Translations under genes and position numbers: made by a program
Notes under the pieces: model-generated
The model's database searches: none
What the model saw: only the letters and a program-made list of their open reading frames with translations
What the model was told of the DNA's origin: nothing
Assembly (NCBI GenBank): GCA_964411235.1
Contig: CAYPKE010000027.1
Coordinates: 1 to 22,348 of the forward strand
Origin: JAAYKM01 sp964411235
Lineage (GTDB): Bacteria; Desulfobacterota; Syntrophia; Syntrophales; JAAYKM01
Length of the DNA: 22,348 bases
Reading direction: 5' to 3'
Part shown: positions 7,753 through 15,001 of the stretch, one piece after another
Position numbering within the stretch: the stretch's first letter is position 1
How the letters are laid out: each line of letters opens with the position of its first letter

Positions 7753-8841
7753 TTAAGACTGCCCGGATTTTTCATAACACGCAAGCTCCCGGGAACACAA
7801 GAAAGAATGCACGGGAAGAGGAATCTTGCCCAGTCCTTCCACTGTGTCGATCACATAGTTCGGCTGGCACAGACCCGAACACTCGCGCCAGATCCGCTCC
7901 ATGATTTTTTGTCCTATCTTCATGTCCACCTGGAAATGGCCTGCACCGGCTACGGGCTCGCAATGGAAAAGATAATACGGACGGACGGAGATGCCCTGAA
8001 GCCCGTACAGGAGATTTCGCATCGCATCGAACTTATCGTTCACCCCTTTCAGAAGAACCGATTGATTGGATACGGGAATGCCCGCTTCCAGAAGCATTTC
8101 GCAGGCACGGGCCGATTCTTTCGTGATTTCATTGGCATGATTAAACTGCGTATTGAGCCAAAGGGGCCGATGCCGCTTCAGGACACGGCACAGGGCCCTG
8201 GTGATCCTCATCGGCATGACCACGGGCATCCGGCTCCCGATGCGAAGAACTTCCACGTGGGGAATACGCCGGAATGCGGCGAGCCAGAATTCCAGCTTTT
8301 GGTCGCCCAAGACGAGGGGGTCCCCGCCGGAAAAAATGACTTCCCGTATTCCCCTGTGCCGCGACACGTAATCGATCATGGCCTGCAGCCGTCCGCCCTC
8401 GCCCCCCGCGCTCTTCGATCCCCAGAAGCGTTTTCTGTTACAGTGACGGCAGTGGACCGCACACTGATGGGTCACCAGGATGAGACACCGGTCAGGGTAG
8501 CGATGGATCAAACCCGGCACGGGCATGGCAGCGTCTTCCCCCAGAGGGTCGATCTCACAGCCGGCCCAGTTGTTGAGTTCCTGTTTTTGGGGAAGAAACT
8601 GCAGGCAAACCGGGTCGTCACCGGCCTTTCTCATCAGAGAAAGATAGTAGGGGGTCACACAGAAGGGATACCTGGCGGATACGGCTTCACCGTCCCGCCG
8701 ATCTTCCTCACCGGTGAAAAATCGCTCCGGCAGCATCGCCACACCTCGCAGACGATGCGAGAATTGCCAGCGCCAGTTCGTCCAATCCTTTTCGGATACG
8801 TCCCCCCCTAACACCCGGATCAATCGGCTTTCCGCCCTCAT
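7753..8841 (-). CDS. epmB: KamA/EpmB-family radical SAM lysine 2,3-aminomutase
   Basis: The enzyme is predicted to convert L-lysine to beta-lysine, the substrate that EpmA loads on EF-P. The 362-aa protein has the radical-SAM 4Fe-4S motif CAVHCRHC (C127, C131, C134), the SAM-binding GGDPL (172-176) and a PLP lysine in the EGLGK segment (K339). Relative to Clostridium lysine 2,3-aminomutase, the two substrate-binding aspartates align here with E295 (HCEPVAGAGHF) and D332 (VIDTVEGLGK), so the first is changed to Glu. It retains the C-terminal PLP-lysine tail but lacks the long C-terminal oligomerisation extension of KamA. The ATG at 8841 has AAAGGA about 10 nt upstream. Operon position with efp and epmA supports the EpmB role over free-lysine catabolism. 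Confidence 0.88.
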   Translation of the reverse strand: MRAESRLIRVLGGDVSEKDWTNWRWQFSHRLRGVAMLPERFFTGEEDRRDGEAVSARYPFCVTPYYLSLMRKAGDDPVCLQFLPQKQELNNWAGCEIDPLGEDAAMPVPGLIHRYPDRCLILVTHQCAVHCRHCNRKRFWGSKSAGGEGGRLQAMIDYVSRHRGIREVIFSGGDPLVLGDQKLEFWLAAFRRIPHVEVLRIGSRMPVVMPMRITRALCRVLKRHRPLWLNTQFNHANEITKESARACEMLLEAGIPVSNQSVLLKGVNDKFDAMRNLLYGLQGISVRPYYLFHCEPVAGAGHFQVDMKIGQKIMERIWRECSGLCQPNYVIDTVEGLGKIPLPVHSFLCSRELACYEKSGQS

Positions 8842-9001
8842 GAAAGAAAAATCCTTTTTAATATCATGCTATTCTAGGGCGCTGCTTCTATCACAGTTCT
8901 TTATAACTTGAAAGCACTATCGCGCTTGGGTTCTTTCCCAGTCAATACGGCAACTTGCACTTCCCCACAAACACATCTTCCCGCCCTGACAAATAAAGGC
9001 A

Positions 9002-9030
9002 TTGCGTGTTCCGTCTCTTTTCGTTATCTT
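9002..9030 (+). promoter_or_regulatory. Weak candidate promoter for the baeRF3-like gene
   Basis: In the 294-nt divergent gap between epmB and the next plus-strand gene, TTGCGT (9002-9007) and TATCTT (9025-9030) are spaced by 17 nt. Each matches the consensus only partly (3/6 and 4/6). The predicted leader of about 100 nt is AT-rich. Nothing else clear was seen in this gap. Confidence 0.3.
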
Positions 9031-9135
9031 AAAGACAAAAACTCCAGGAAGGATGGAAATTTTACCGGCGAATGATCATATTATAAGGAAGTGGGGTTCT
9101 TTTACTGACTTCTTTCCACAGGAGGTGAACAGCGT

Positions 9136-10284
9136 ATGGAGACATTGTCCAAGGATGATCTAAAGGCATTGGTGCAAAAGCGTAATGACCTCTGTATCTC
9201 CCTTTACATGCCAACCGAACGATCCGGCGCAGAAACCCAGCAAAATCAAATCCGCTTCAAAAACCTGCTCCGCGAAGCCGAAGAAAGGCTTGTCGCATCC
9301 GGTATGAAGCCCCAAGACGGAAAAACTTTTTTTGAGAAAGCCCAGCTGCTGGTCAACAACGTACTTTTTTGGCGTCAGCAGAGGGACTGCCTAGCCCTTT
9401 TTCTGTCATCGGATGTCTTTCTTCATTACAACCTGCCGTTGCATATCCCGGAAATTGTCGTTGTGACGGATCGGTTCCACATCAAACCGCTCCTACCGGT
9501 TTTTTCCGCCAATGAACAGTTTTATGTTCTGGCTCTGAGTCAGAACGAAGTTAAATTATATGAGGGGAATCTGATCAGTCTTCAGGAGGTCAAGCTGGAG
9601 GGTTTGCCTCAGGGAGTGAACGATGCTCTTCAGGCGGACGAACCGGAAAAACAGGTCCGTTTTCGTTCCGGCGGCGCCGGAGGCGGTGACCGAAGCTCCA
9701 TGATGTCGGGCCACGGAGCGGATATCGAGGACACCAAGGACAACCTCCTGCGCTATTTTCGTCAGGTGGACCGCGTTTTGAAGGATTTCCTGAAAGAGAC
9801 GCGGGTACCACTCATCATGGCGGGGGTAGATTACCTTTTTCCCATCTACCGGGAGGTGAATAGTTACACCGATCTGCTGGATGAAACCATCAACGGAAAT
9901 CCCAAGGGAATCACCGGAGAACTGCTGCACAAGGAGGCCTGGCGGATCGTCAGTGCCCGCTACGACCAGAAAATCAAGGAAGCGGTGGGCCTGTTCCAGC
10001 AATCCCAGGGAACGGGGCTGACGTCGTCCGACATCCAGGACATTCTTCCCGCCGCGCATCACGGGCGTATCGGTGTTCTATTCGTTCCCCTTGAAAAACA
10101 GCTCTGGGGAAGCTTCACGCCGGACACGGAAACGATCAATTTCTACGACACACCCGTAACAGGCGGGGAAGATCTGTTCGACCTTGCAGCCATCCAAACT
10201 TACCTAAACGGGGGCAGTGTTTTCGCCCTTCCTCCCGAAGACATTCCCGAAGGCCTTTCGGTCGCCGCGCTTCTCCGTTATTGA
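9136..10284 (+). CDS. baeRF3-type protein (bacterial archaeo-eukaryotic release factor family)
   Basis: The 382-aa protein resembles the baeRF3 family, bacterial relatives of archaeo-eukaryotic release factor aRF1/eRF1 that are proposed, but not proven, to act on stalled or stressed ribosomes. The N-terminal part has CISLYMPTERSGAETQQNQIRFKNLL (20-45) and VVVTDRFHIKPLLP (108-121). The central eRF1-domain-2-like part has a beta strand FYVLALSQNEVKLYEGN (129-145), a Gly-rich loop (about 178-184, GGAGGGD) where eRF1 carries GGQ, and then the helix NLLRYFRQVDRVLKDFL (203-219). The C-terminal part contains AGVDYLFPIYRE and GRIGVLFVPLEKQLWG. No Gln follows the glycines, so peptidyl-tRNA hydrolysis is uncertain. 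The ribosome binding site is near perfect (AGGAGGTGA, 7 nt from ATG), suggesting strong expression. Confidence 0.8.
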   Translation: METLSKDDLKALVQKRNDLCISLYMPTERSGAETQQNQIRFKNLLREAEERLVASGMKPQDGKTFFEKAQLLVNNVLFWRQQRDCLALFLSSDVFLHYNLPLHIPEIVVVTDRFHIKPLLPVFSANEQFYVLALSQNEVKLYEGNLISLQEVKLEGLPQGVNDALQADEPEKQVRFRSGGAGGGDRSSMMSGHGADIEDTKDNLLRYFRQVDRVLKDFLKETRVPLIMAGVDYLFPIYREVNSYTDLLDETINGNPKGITGELLHKEAWRIVSARYDQKIKEAVGLFQQSQGTGLTSSDIQDILPAAHHGRIGVLFVPLEKQLWGSFTPDTETINFYDTPVTGGEDLFDLAAIQTYLNGGSVFALPPEDIPEGLSVAALLRY

Positions 10285-10318
10285 GCACCGGCAGAGTCCT
10301 TCCGGAATTCGAAAACAA

Positions 10319-10350
10319 GCGACCCCCTTCGATTCACCGAGGGGGGTCGC
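10319..10350. terminator. Bidirectional intrinsic terminator between convergent genes
   Basis: A perfect 9-bp stem GCGACCCCC (10319-10327) / GGGGGTCGC (10342-10350) extends inward by four more pairs (one G-T) to a 6-nt loop. On the minus strand it is followed by TTGTTTTC, a fair U-tract, so it best terminates the DUF721 gene; it can also insulate the plus-strand gene ending at 10284. Confidence 0.8.
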
Positions 10351-10379
10351 ACCTTTGGTCAAGCGATACCTGCGAATCA

Positions 10380-10928
10380 TCATCCGGCTTTTTGGCCGTG
10401 ATATTCCAGGTACCTCCGTCGGATGATTTCCTTGGTCATGGCCTGCCTCAAAATGGACCGCAATTCCTCATCCCTGATTTCGGCAAGACTCTCTTCAATC
10501 ATCCGTTTGTCGCTTTTTTTCATGAAACTCGCCGTTGGTTGATAGAATTCCCCGGCAGGCTTCAACGGTGAAACAGCCGATATCTCACCGACCGAAAGAT
10601 GAAGACGCCGGACCGGCTCTCCGTCCCAGCGGGCGTTGAATTTTTCCAGGATTTCATCCTTCAGGAACTGGAGCTGATGCATCCAGACCGAGGTTGCCAC
10701 TTTGACGAAAAGTGTTTCGCCCTTGATCCGGCCAGGGGCGGTCTGGGCGACGATCATCGGCCCCACAGCCTCGTTCCATATCCGCTTTAAACGGCCGTCG
10801 GGAATGGGAAGCCGAATACCTCTTTTATCCAGCACCGACGTAAGAATATCGGATACCTTCAATAATTGCTTTTGCTTCACTCTCCTGCCCAAAGGAACTC
10901 CTTCCTCGGAAAATACCCGCCGGATCAC
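10380..10928 (-). CDS. DUF721 / DciA-like protein
   Basis: The 182-aa protein carries a DUF721 domain, the family of DciA, which assists loading of the replicative helicase DnaB in bacteria lacking DnaC/DnaI. The core covers residues 25-110, including RIWNEAVGPMIVAQTAPGRIK (49-69, W51) and LFVKVATSVWMHQLQFLKDEIL (73-94, W82), both family hallmarks. The C-terminal ~60 residues are charged and helical without recognisable motifs. The GTG start at 10928 has no clear ribosome binding site; an in-frame TTG at 10892 has GGAG 5 nt upstream and would give 170 aa starting just before the domain. It is divergent from moaE and ends at a strong terminator. A helicase-loading role is inferred from the family. 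Confidence 0.85.
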   Translation of the reverse strand: MIRRVFSEEGVPLGRRVKQKQLLKVSDILTSVLDKRGIRLPIPDGRLKRIWNEAVGPMIVAQTAPGRIKGETLFVKVATSVWMHQLQFLKDEILEKFNARWDGEPVRRLHLSVGEISAVSPLKPAGEFYQPTASFMKKSDKRMIEESLAEIRDEELRSILRQAMTKEIIRRRYLEYHGQKAG

Positions 10929-10964
10929 GGCTGAATATTGACCGCCGCGACGTACTGAAAACAG

Positions 10965-10994
10965 TTGCCCTACTCATGCCGATTAAGGTACGAT
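10965..10994 (+). promoter_or_regulatory. Candidate promoter for moaE
   Basis: TTGCCC (10965-10970) and TACGAT (10989-10994), spaced by 18 nt, each match 4 of 6 consensus positions. They would start a ~20-nt leader carrying the GGAGG of moaE. Confidence 0.35.
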
Positions 10995-11022
10995 CCCTCC
11001 AAATTCGCGCAGGGAGGATTTC

Positions 11023-11373
11023 ATGGCACTATCAGAAATGATTCAGGAAATCAAGGCAAGGCCGGACTACCACAAGGTCGGTATGATCCTCTGTCATAAC
11101 GGCGTCGCCAGAGCAACGTCCCGGGATGGCAAACCCGTCAGGGAATTAACCGTTACGGCCGACTATCAACGGCTCGCGGAAATTGTCGCAGAAATGAAAG
11201 CCCGCCCCGGCATCATCGAGGTCCTCGTCGAGATCAACGAGGGCAAGCTGCAAATCGGTGATGACGTGATGTACGTCGCAGTTGCCGGGGACTTCCGGGA
11301 GAACATTTTCCCCGTGCTCATGGACATCATTAACCTGATCAAGAAAGACGTAACGAAAAAGAAGGAAATCTGA
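11023..11373 (+). CDS. moaE: MoaE-like molybdopterin synthase large subunit (short form)
   Basis: MoaE with MoaD-thiocarboxylate converts precursor Z to molybdopterin. The 116-aa protein resembles the short MoaE-like proteins of deltaproteobacteria: VGMILCHNGVARATSRDGKPV (19-39), IVAEMKARPGIIEVLVEINEG (54-74), VGDDVMYVAVAGDFRENIFPVL-like segment (76-99) and a lysine-rich tail (IKKDVTKKKEI). It is shorter than the 150-aa E. coli enzyme, and the C-terminal KKE-type tail loosely replaces the canonical IWKKE motif, so catalytic equivalence is not certain. GGAGG lies 7 nt upstream of the ATG. It stands alone, divergent from the DUF721 gene. It fits with YqeB elsewhere in the window, since both serve molybdenum enzymes. 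Confidence 0.75.
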   Translation: MALSEMIQEIKARPDYHKVGMILCHNGVARATSRDGKPVRELTVTADYQRLAEIVAEMKARPGIIEVLVEINEGKLQIGDDVMYVAVAGDFRENIFPVLMDIINLIKKDVTKKKEI

Positions 11374-11424
11374 CGATCACGGCCTTTTCGGTTTTCTTAT
11401 CCGAGAAACGGGCGGTGGTCAATC

Positions 11425-11439
11425 GTCATCCCGGATGAC
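11425..11439 (-). other. Hairpin just 3' of tRNA-Gly
   Basis: GTCATC-CCG-GATGAC is a perfect 6-bp inverted repeat starting 2 nt after the encoded CCA (minus-strand sense). No T-tract follows, so it may be a processing or stabilising trailer hairpin rather than a terminator. Confidence 0.35.
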
Positions 11440-11440
11440 T

Positions 11441-11515
11441 TGGAGCGGGCGACGGGAATCGAACCCGCGACTTTCAGCTTGGGAAGCTGACATTCTACCG
11501 CTGAATTACGCCCGC
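11441..11515 (-). tRNA. tRNA-Gly (anticodon CCC)
   Basis: The minus strand folds into a full cloverleaf of 75 nt with encoded CCA. The acceptor stem is GCGGGCG/CGCCCGC with discriminator T. The D stem is ATTC/GAAT around AGCGGTA. The anticodon stem TCAGC/GCTGA closes the loop TTCCCAA, giving anticodon CCC (reads GGG). A 5-nt variable region AAGTC is followed by the T arm GCGGG-TTCGATT-CCCGT. It lies downstream of hisD with its own promoter. Confidence 0.96.
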
Positions 11516-11572
11516 TCAATGTTCTATGTGTTCTATGCGATCACCCTTTCGGGCTCCCGGAAAGGCCCTGCC

Positions 11573-11600
11573 ATCTTAATCAAGACGGTCATTTTGTCAA
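11573..11600 (-). promoter_or_regulatory. Promoter for tRNA-Gly overlapping the hisD stop codon
   Basis: A perfect -35 TTGACA (11595-11600, minus strand) is followed after 16 nt by TAAGAT (11573-11578, 4/6). The hisD stop codon TGA (11597-11599) lies within the -35 hexamer. Transcription would begin near 11566, about 50 nt upstream of the mature tRNA 5' end. Confidence 0.6.
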
Positions 11601-12892
11601 GATTTTTTCTTCATACGGACGGTTACAGCTTTTTCATGGGCATCGAGCCCTTCCATCGCGGCAAAACGGGCCGCCTGTCTGCCGTATTTCTCCAGCGCCC
11701 GGTCGTCAAAGGACAGAACGCTCATCCGCTTGACAAAATCATACACCCCCAAGGGAGAGGCGAACCGTGCCGTCCCACCCGTGGGAAGGACATGATTGGT
11801 CCCGGCCAGGTAGTCGCCCAGGGTTTCCGGCGTGTGATGACCCAGAAACACCGCCCCGGCATGACGTATCTGCTTCAGAATGTCCCGCGGCTTTTCGACC
11901 ATGAGCTCCAGGTGTTCCGGGGCAAAGCGGTTGGCAATCCGCACCGCTTCATCCATATTTTTCGCAATCATGACGGCGCTGAAGCTAGCAAGGGATTTCC
12001 GGGCCACCTCTGCACGGGACAGCACGACGACCTGCCTTTCCACTTCTGCAGCGACCCGGTAAGCCAAATCTTCCGACGGGGTGATCAGGACTGCACTGGC
12101 CATTTCATCGTGCTCTGCCTGGGAAAGGAGGTCCGCCGCCGCATAAGCCGGATCGGCCGTTTCATCGGCCAGAATGAGAATTTCACTTGGACCGGCGATC
12201 ATGTCAATGGCACAGTGACCGTACACCATCTTTTTTGCCGCCGTGACATACGCATTGCCGGGACCGACGATCTTGTCAACCCGGGGCACCGATTCCGTCC
12301 CGTAAGCCAAGGCGGCGATCGCCTGGGCGCCGCCGATTCCGAAGACTCGGTCGACTCCGCATATTTCAGCGGCGGCCGCAACCAGGGGGTGAACTCCTCT
12401 TCCCTTGGTCGGGGAAACGAGGACAATCTCTTCCACCCCGGCGATACGGGCTGGAATCGCCGCCATGATAACCGTTGATGGATACGGATTTAAGCCGCCG
12501 GGCGCATACACCGCCACCCTTTCCAAAGGCAGAACCCGATTTTCGAGTTCAACCCCTTCTTTCTCCACCGACACCCAATCGTTCATGATCTGTTTTTCAT
12601 GAAAGTTCTTGATCCGCGCGGCGGACAACTCGAGGATGGCCCGGTCATCCCCGGAGACCCGCGCCGCGGCCGCCGCCAGTTCCGTCTTGGATATTTCGAC
12701 GGAGCCCGCATCGATCCGGTGGCGATCGTATTTCTCCGTATACTCGAACAGGGCCTCATCGCCCCTTCGGGACACATCTTCTACAATCACCGCAACCCGC
12801 TGCCAAAGTTCCGGATCAAAAACCTTGCCCCTGCCCTGAATGGCACGGAACGCCCCGTCAAAAGACGGTTCGCTTGTCCTGACAACTCTCAT
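11597..12892 (-). CDS. hisD: Histidinol dehydrogenase
   Basis: HisD catalyses the last two steps of histidine synthesis, oxidising L-histidinol to L-histidine with two NAD+. From the ATG at 12892 the protein is 431 aa, close to the usual ~430. Zinc and catalytic residues are in place: Q258 and H261 (LLSQAEHDE), E326-H327 (FAPEHLEL), D360 (ETLGDYLAG) and H419 near the C-terminus. Other signatures are YAPGGLNPYPSTVIM (129-143) and the NAD-site segment IVGPGNAYVTAAK (208-220). A longer reading frame to 13006 adds 38 residues unlike the family and runs into murA, so it was rejected. The start is 1 nt after the murA stop; AGGAGG lies about 13 nt upstream, a long spacing that suggests coupling. No other his gene is in the window. 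Confidence 0.96.
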   Translation of the reverse strand: MRVVRTSEPSFDGAFRAIQGRGKVFDPELWQRVAVIVEDVSRRGDEALFEYTEKYDRHRIDAGSVEISKTELAAAAARVSGDDRAILELSAARIKNFHEKQIMNDWVSVEKEGVELENRVLPLERVAVYAPGGLNPYPSTVIMAAIPARIAGVEEIVLVSPTKGRGVHPLVAAAAEICGVDRVFGIGGAQAIAALAYGTESVPRVDKIVGPGNAYVTAAKKMVYGHCAIDMIAGPSEILILADETADPAYAAADLLSQAEHDEMASAVLITPSEDLAYRVAAEVERQVVVLSRAEVARKSLASFSAVMIAKNMDEAVRIANRFAPEHLELMVEKPRDILKQIRHAGAVFLGHHTPETLGDYLAGTNHVLPTGGTARFASPLGVYDFVKRMSVLSFDDRALEKYGRQAARFAAMEGLDAHEKAVTVRMKKKS

Positions 12893-12893
12893 G

Positions 12894-14144
12894 CTAAGTC
12901 GGCACCCTCCTAATGCACGCCCCAAGGGCGGAAAATTTTGTTTCCATGCTTTGGTATCCCCGATCCAAATGGTAAATACGCGAGAGCTCTGTCTTGCCCT
13001 CTGCAACCAAACCCGCCAGAACCAGACAAGCCGACGCCCGAAGGTCCGTCGCCATGACCGGCGCCCCCTTCAGTGCATTGACGCCCTTGACCACGGCACA
13101 ATTCCCCTGAACGATGATATCCGCACCCATCCGGATCAGTTCTGCCACATGCATGAATCGATTTTCAAAAACGGTTTCCGTGACGACGCTGAGACCACCG
13201 CCTACGGCAAGGAGTACCATCATCTGCGCCTGCAGATCTGTCGGGAATCCAGGGTAGGGTGACGTCTTGATATCTATGCTTCCGATTCCGTCTCCTCCCG
13301 CGACCCGCAAACCCCGCGGCACCGCCTGGACGGCAACCCCCGCATCGATAAGCTTCGCCACAAGGGCGTCCACGTAAATCGGATCGCAGCCCAGGACTTG
13401 AACATCGCCTCCCGTCAGCGCCGCGCCGATCATGTAGGTCCCGGCCTCGATGCGGTCGGGCATCACGGTCCCTTCGGCGCCGGACAGACGGTCCACCCCT
13501 TCGATGATGATCGTTTCCGTGCCGGCTCCCGATATTTTCGCACCCATGGCCGTCAGAACCTCCGCCAGATTGGCGATTTCCGGTTCCTTCGCCGCATTCT
13601 TGAGCACCGTCGTTCCTTTTGCCAGACAGGCCGCCATCATGATATTCTCCGTTCCCGTTACGGTCTGGAGATCAAAATAGACCGTGGCTCCCTGCAATCG
13701 GGACGCCTTCGCCTCGATATAGCCGTCCTGAAGGCTTACCTCGGCCCCCATTTCTTCCAGGGCCTTGAGATGCAGGTTTACGGGCCTGGCCCCGATGGCG
13801 CATCCTCCGGGCAAGGATACCCGCGCCCGCCCCATGCGCGCCACCAGGGGTCCCAGCACCAGCACGGATGCACGCATCGTCTTCACAAGATCGTAGGGTG
13901 CCTCGATATTATCGAGGCGCTCTGTGTTGATACGGATGGCGTCATCTTTTTCGACTTCCGCACCAAGGCCGCGAAGCAGCTTGATGACAGTTTTGATGTC
14001 CATCAGATCGGGCACGTTACGAAAGACGCTTTGGCCTTCACATAAAAGGGAGGAAACCAGAATAGGCAGGGCGGCGTTCTTGGCCCCGCTGATCTCCACC
14101 GTTCCTCTTAGCTTCACCCCCCCCTCGATGATCATCTTGTCCAC
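12894..14144 (-). CDS. murA: UDP-N-acetylglucosamine 1-carboxyvinyltransferase
   Basis: MurA transfers enolpyruvate from PEP to UDP-GlcNAc, the first committed step of peptidoglycan synthesis in the cytoplasm. The 416-aa protein has the inverse alpha/beta barrel signature repeats. K22 (SGAKNA), the catalytic Cys115 in LPGGCAIGARPV (the fosfomycin target) and the general base D303 in GFPTDLQAQ are all present. The C-terminal LDRGYQSMETKFSALG carries the conserved Arg. Because position 115 is Cys rather than Asp, fosfomycin sensitivity is expected. The GTG start at 14144 has AAGGAGGGG 6 nt upstream and follows the prmC stop by 2 nt. hisD follows 1 nt after its own stop. Confidence 0.97.
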   Translation of the reverse strand: MDKMIIEGGVKLRGTVEISGAKNAALPILVSSLLCEGQSVFRNVPDLMDIKTVIKLLRGLGAEVEKDDAIRINTERLDNIEAPYDLVKTMRASVLVLGPLVARMGRARVSLPGGCAIGARPVNLHLKALEEMGAEVSLQDGYIEAKASRLQGATVYFDLQTVTGTENIMMAACLAKGTTVLKNAAKEPEIANLAEVLTAMGAKISGAGTETIIIEGVDRLSGAEGTVMPDRIEAGTYMIGAALTGGDVQVLGCDPIYVDALVAKLIDAGVAVQAVPRGLRVAGGDGIGSIDIKTSPYPGFPTDLQAQMMVLLAVGGGLSVVTETVFENRFMHVAELIRMGADIIVQGNCAVVKGVNALKGAPVMATDLRASACLVLAGLVAEGKTELSRIYHLDRGYQSMETKFSALGACIRRVPT

Positions 14145-14146
14145 GG

Positions 14147-15001
14147 TTATCCCCTCCTTGCTTTGATCACTCTTTCCGTACCGCCGTAATCGAACCGGCT
14201 ACCCACTTCTTCATAGCCGCCGTGTTCGGAAAGGGATGACCTTATCCTGCGCCCCTGATCTTCGCCCATCTCCATCAGCAGCCATCCCCCCCGGTTCAGG
14301 AAGGAAAAACCCTGAAAGATTAATTCCCGGTGAATCTCCGTCCCGTCGGGTCCGGCCAGAAGAGCTTCGGCCGGTTCGTAATTCCGGATTCCGGCAGGCA
14401 GGGACGCAAAATCAGAGAGGGATATATAGGGGGGATTGGACACGATGACATCGTATACACCCGCAACGGGGGCGAACAGATCGCCCTGCATAAAACGGAT
14501 GCGGTCATGGACACCGTTCATCCTGGCATTCTCTTCAGCCACATCAAGAGCCTTCCGGGACAAATCCGTCGCGGTGATCCGAATGTCCGCTCTTTCCACC
14601 GCCAGGGACACGGCAATGGCGCCGCTCCCCGTGCCGACATCCAGCACATGCCTGGCCTCAGGGGATGGTGCCGCAAGAACCGCCAGCGTTTCTTCCACCA
14701 GAACTTCCGTTTCCGGTCGGGGAATCAGGACAGCCCGGTTGACATAAAAAGGCAGAGACCAGAATTCCTTTTGCCCGACGATGTAAGAAACGGGCTCCCC
14801 TTTCTTTCGCCTGTCGATTCTCGCCTTGTATTCGGCAAGCGCCTTTGCGCTTACGAACTGCTCGGGGTGTGTGATAAACTGTAGACGGTCCACCTTCAGA
14901 CAATCCGCCAGCAGAACCTCCACATCGAGCCGGGGCGTTGGGGAGTCAGCTTCTCCAAGGGTAGCCAGCGCCGCTTGCAGAACATCGGAAACCGTGTTCA
15001 T
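14147..15001 (-). CDS. prmC: Release factor glutamine N5-methyltransferase
   Basis: PrmC (HemK) methylates the Gln of the GGQ motif in RF1 and RF2, using SAM, and thereby boosts termination. The 284-aa protein has a helical N-terminal RF-binding domain (1-80), then RPETEVLVEE (95-104), the SAM-binding motif DVGTGSGAIAVSLA (121-134) and the catalytic NPPY (189-192). The length is typical. Its ATG at 15001 overlaps the prfA stop codon by 4 nt (ATGA), so enzyme and substrate are translationally coupled. murA follows 2 nt downstream. Confidence 0.97.
   Translation of the reverse strand: MNTVSDVLQAALATLGEADSPTPRLDVEVLLADCLKVDRLQFITHPEQFVSAKALAEYKARIDRRKKGEPVSYIVGQKEFWSLPFYVNRAVLIPRPETEVLVEETLAVLAAPSPEARHVLDVGTGSGAIAVSLAVERADIRITATDLSRKALDVAEENARMNGVHDRIRFMQGDLFAPVAGVYDVIVSNPPYISLSDFASLPAGIRNYEPAEALLAGPDGTEIHRELIFQGFSFLNRGGWLLMEMGEDQGRRIRSSLSEHGGYEEVGSRFDYGGTERVIKARRG

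Noticed and set aside
12893..13006. N-terminal extension of hisD
   Set aside because: The 38 extra residues overlap murA in another frame and do not match HisD; the ATG at 12892 gives the standard length.
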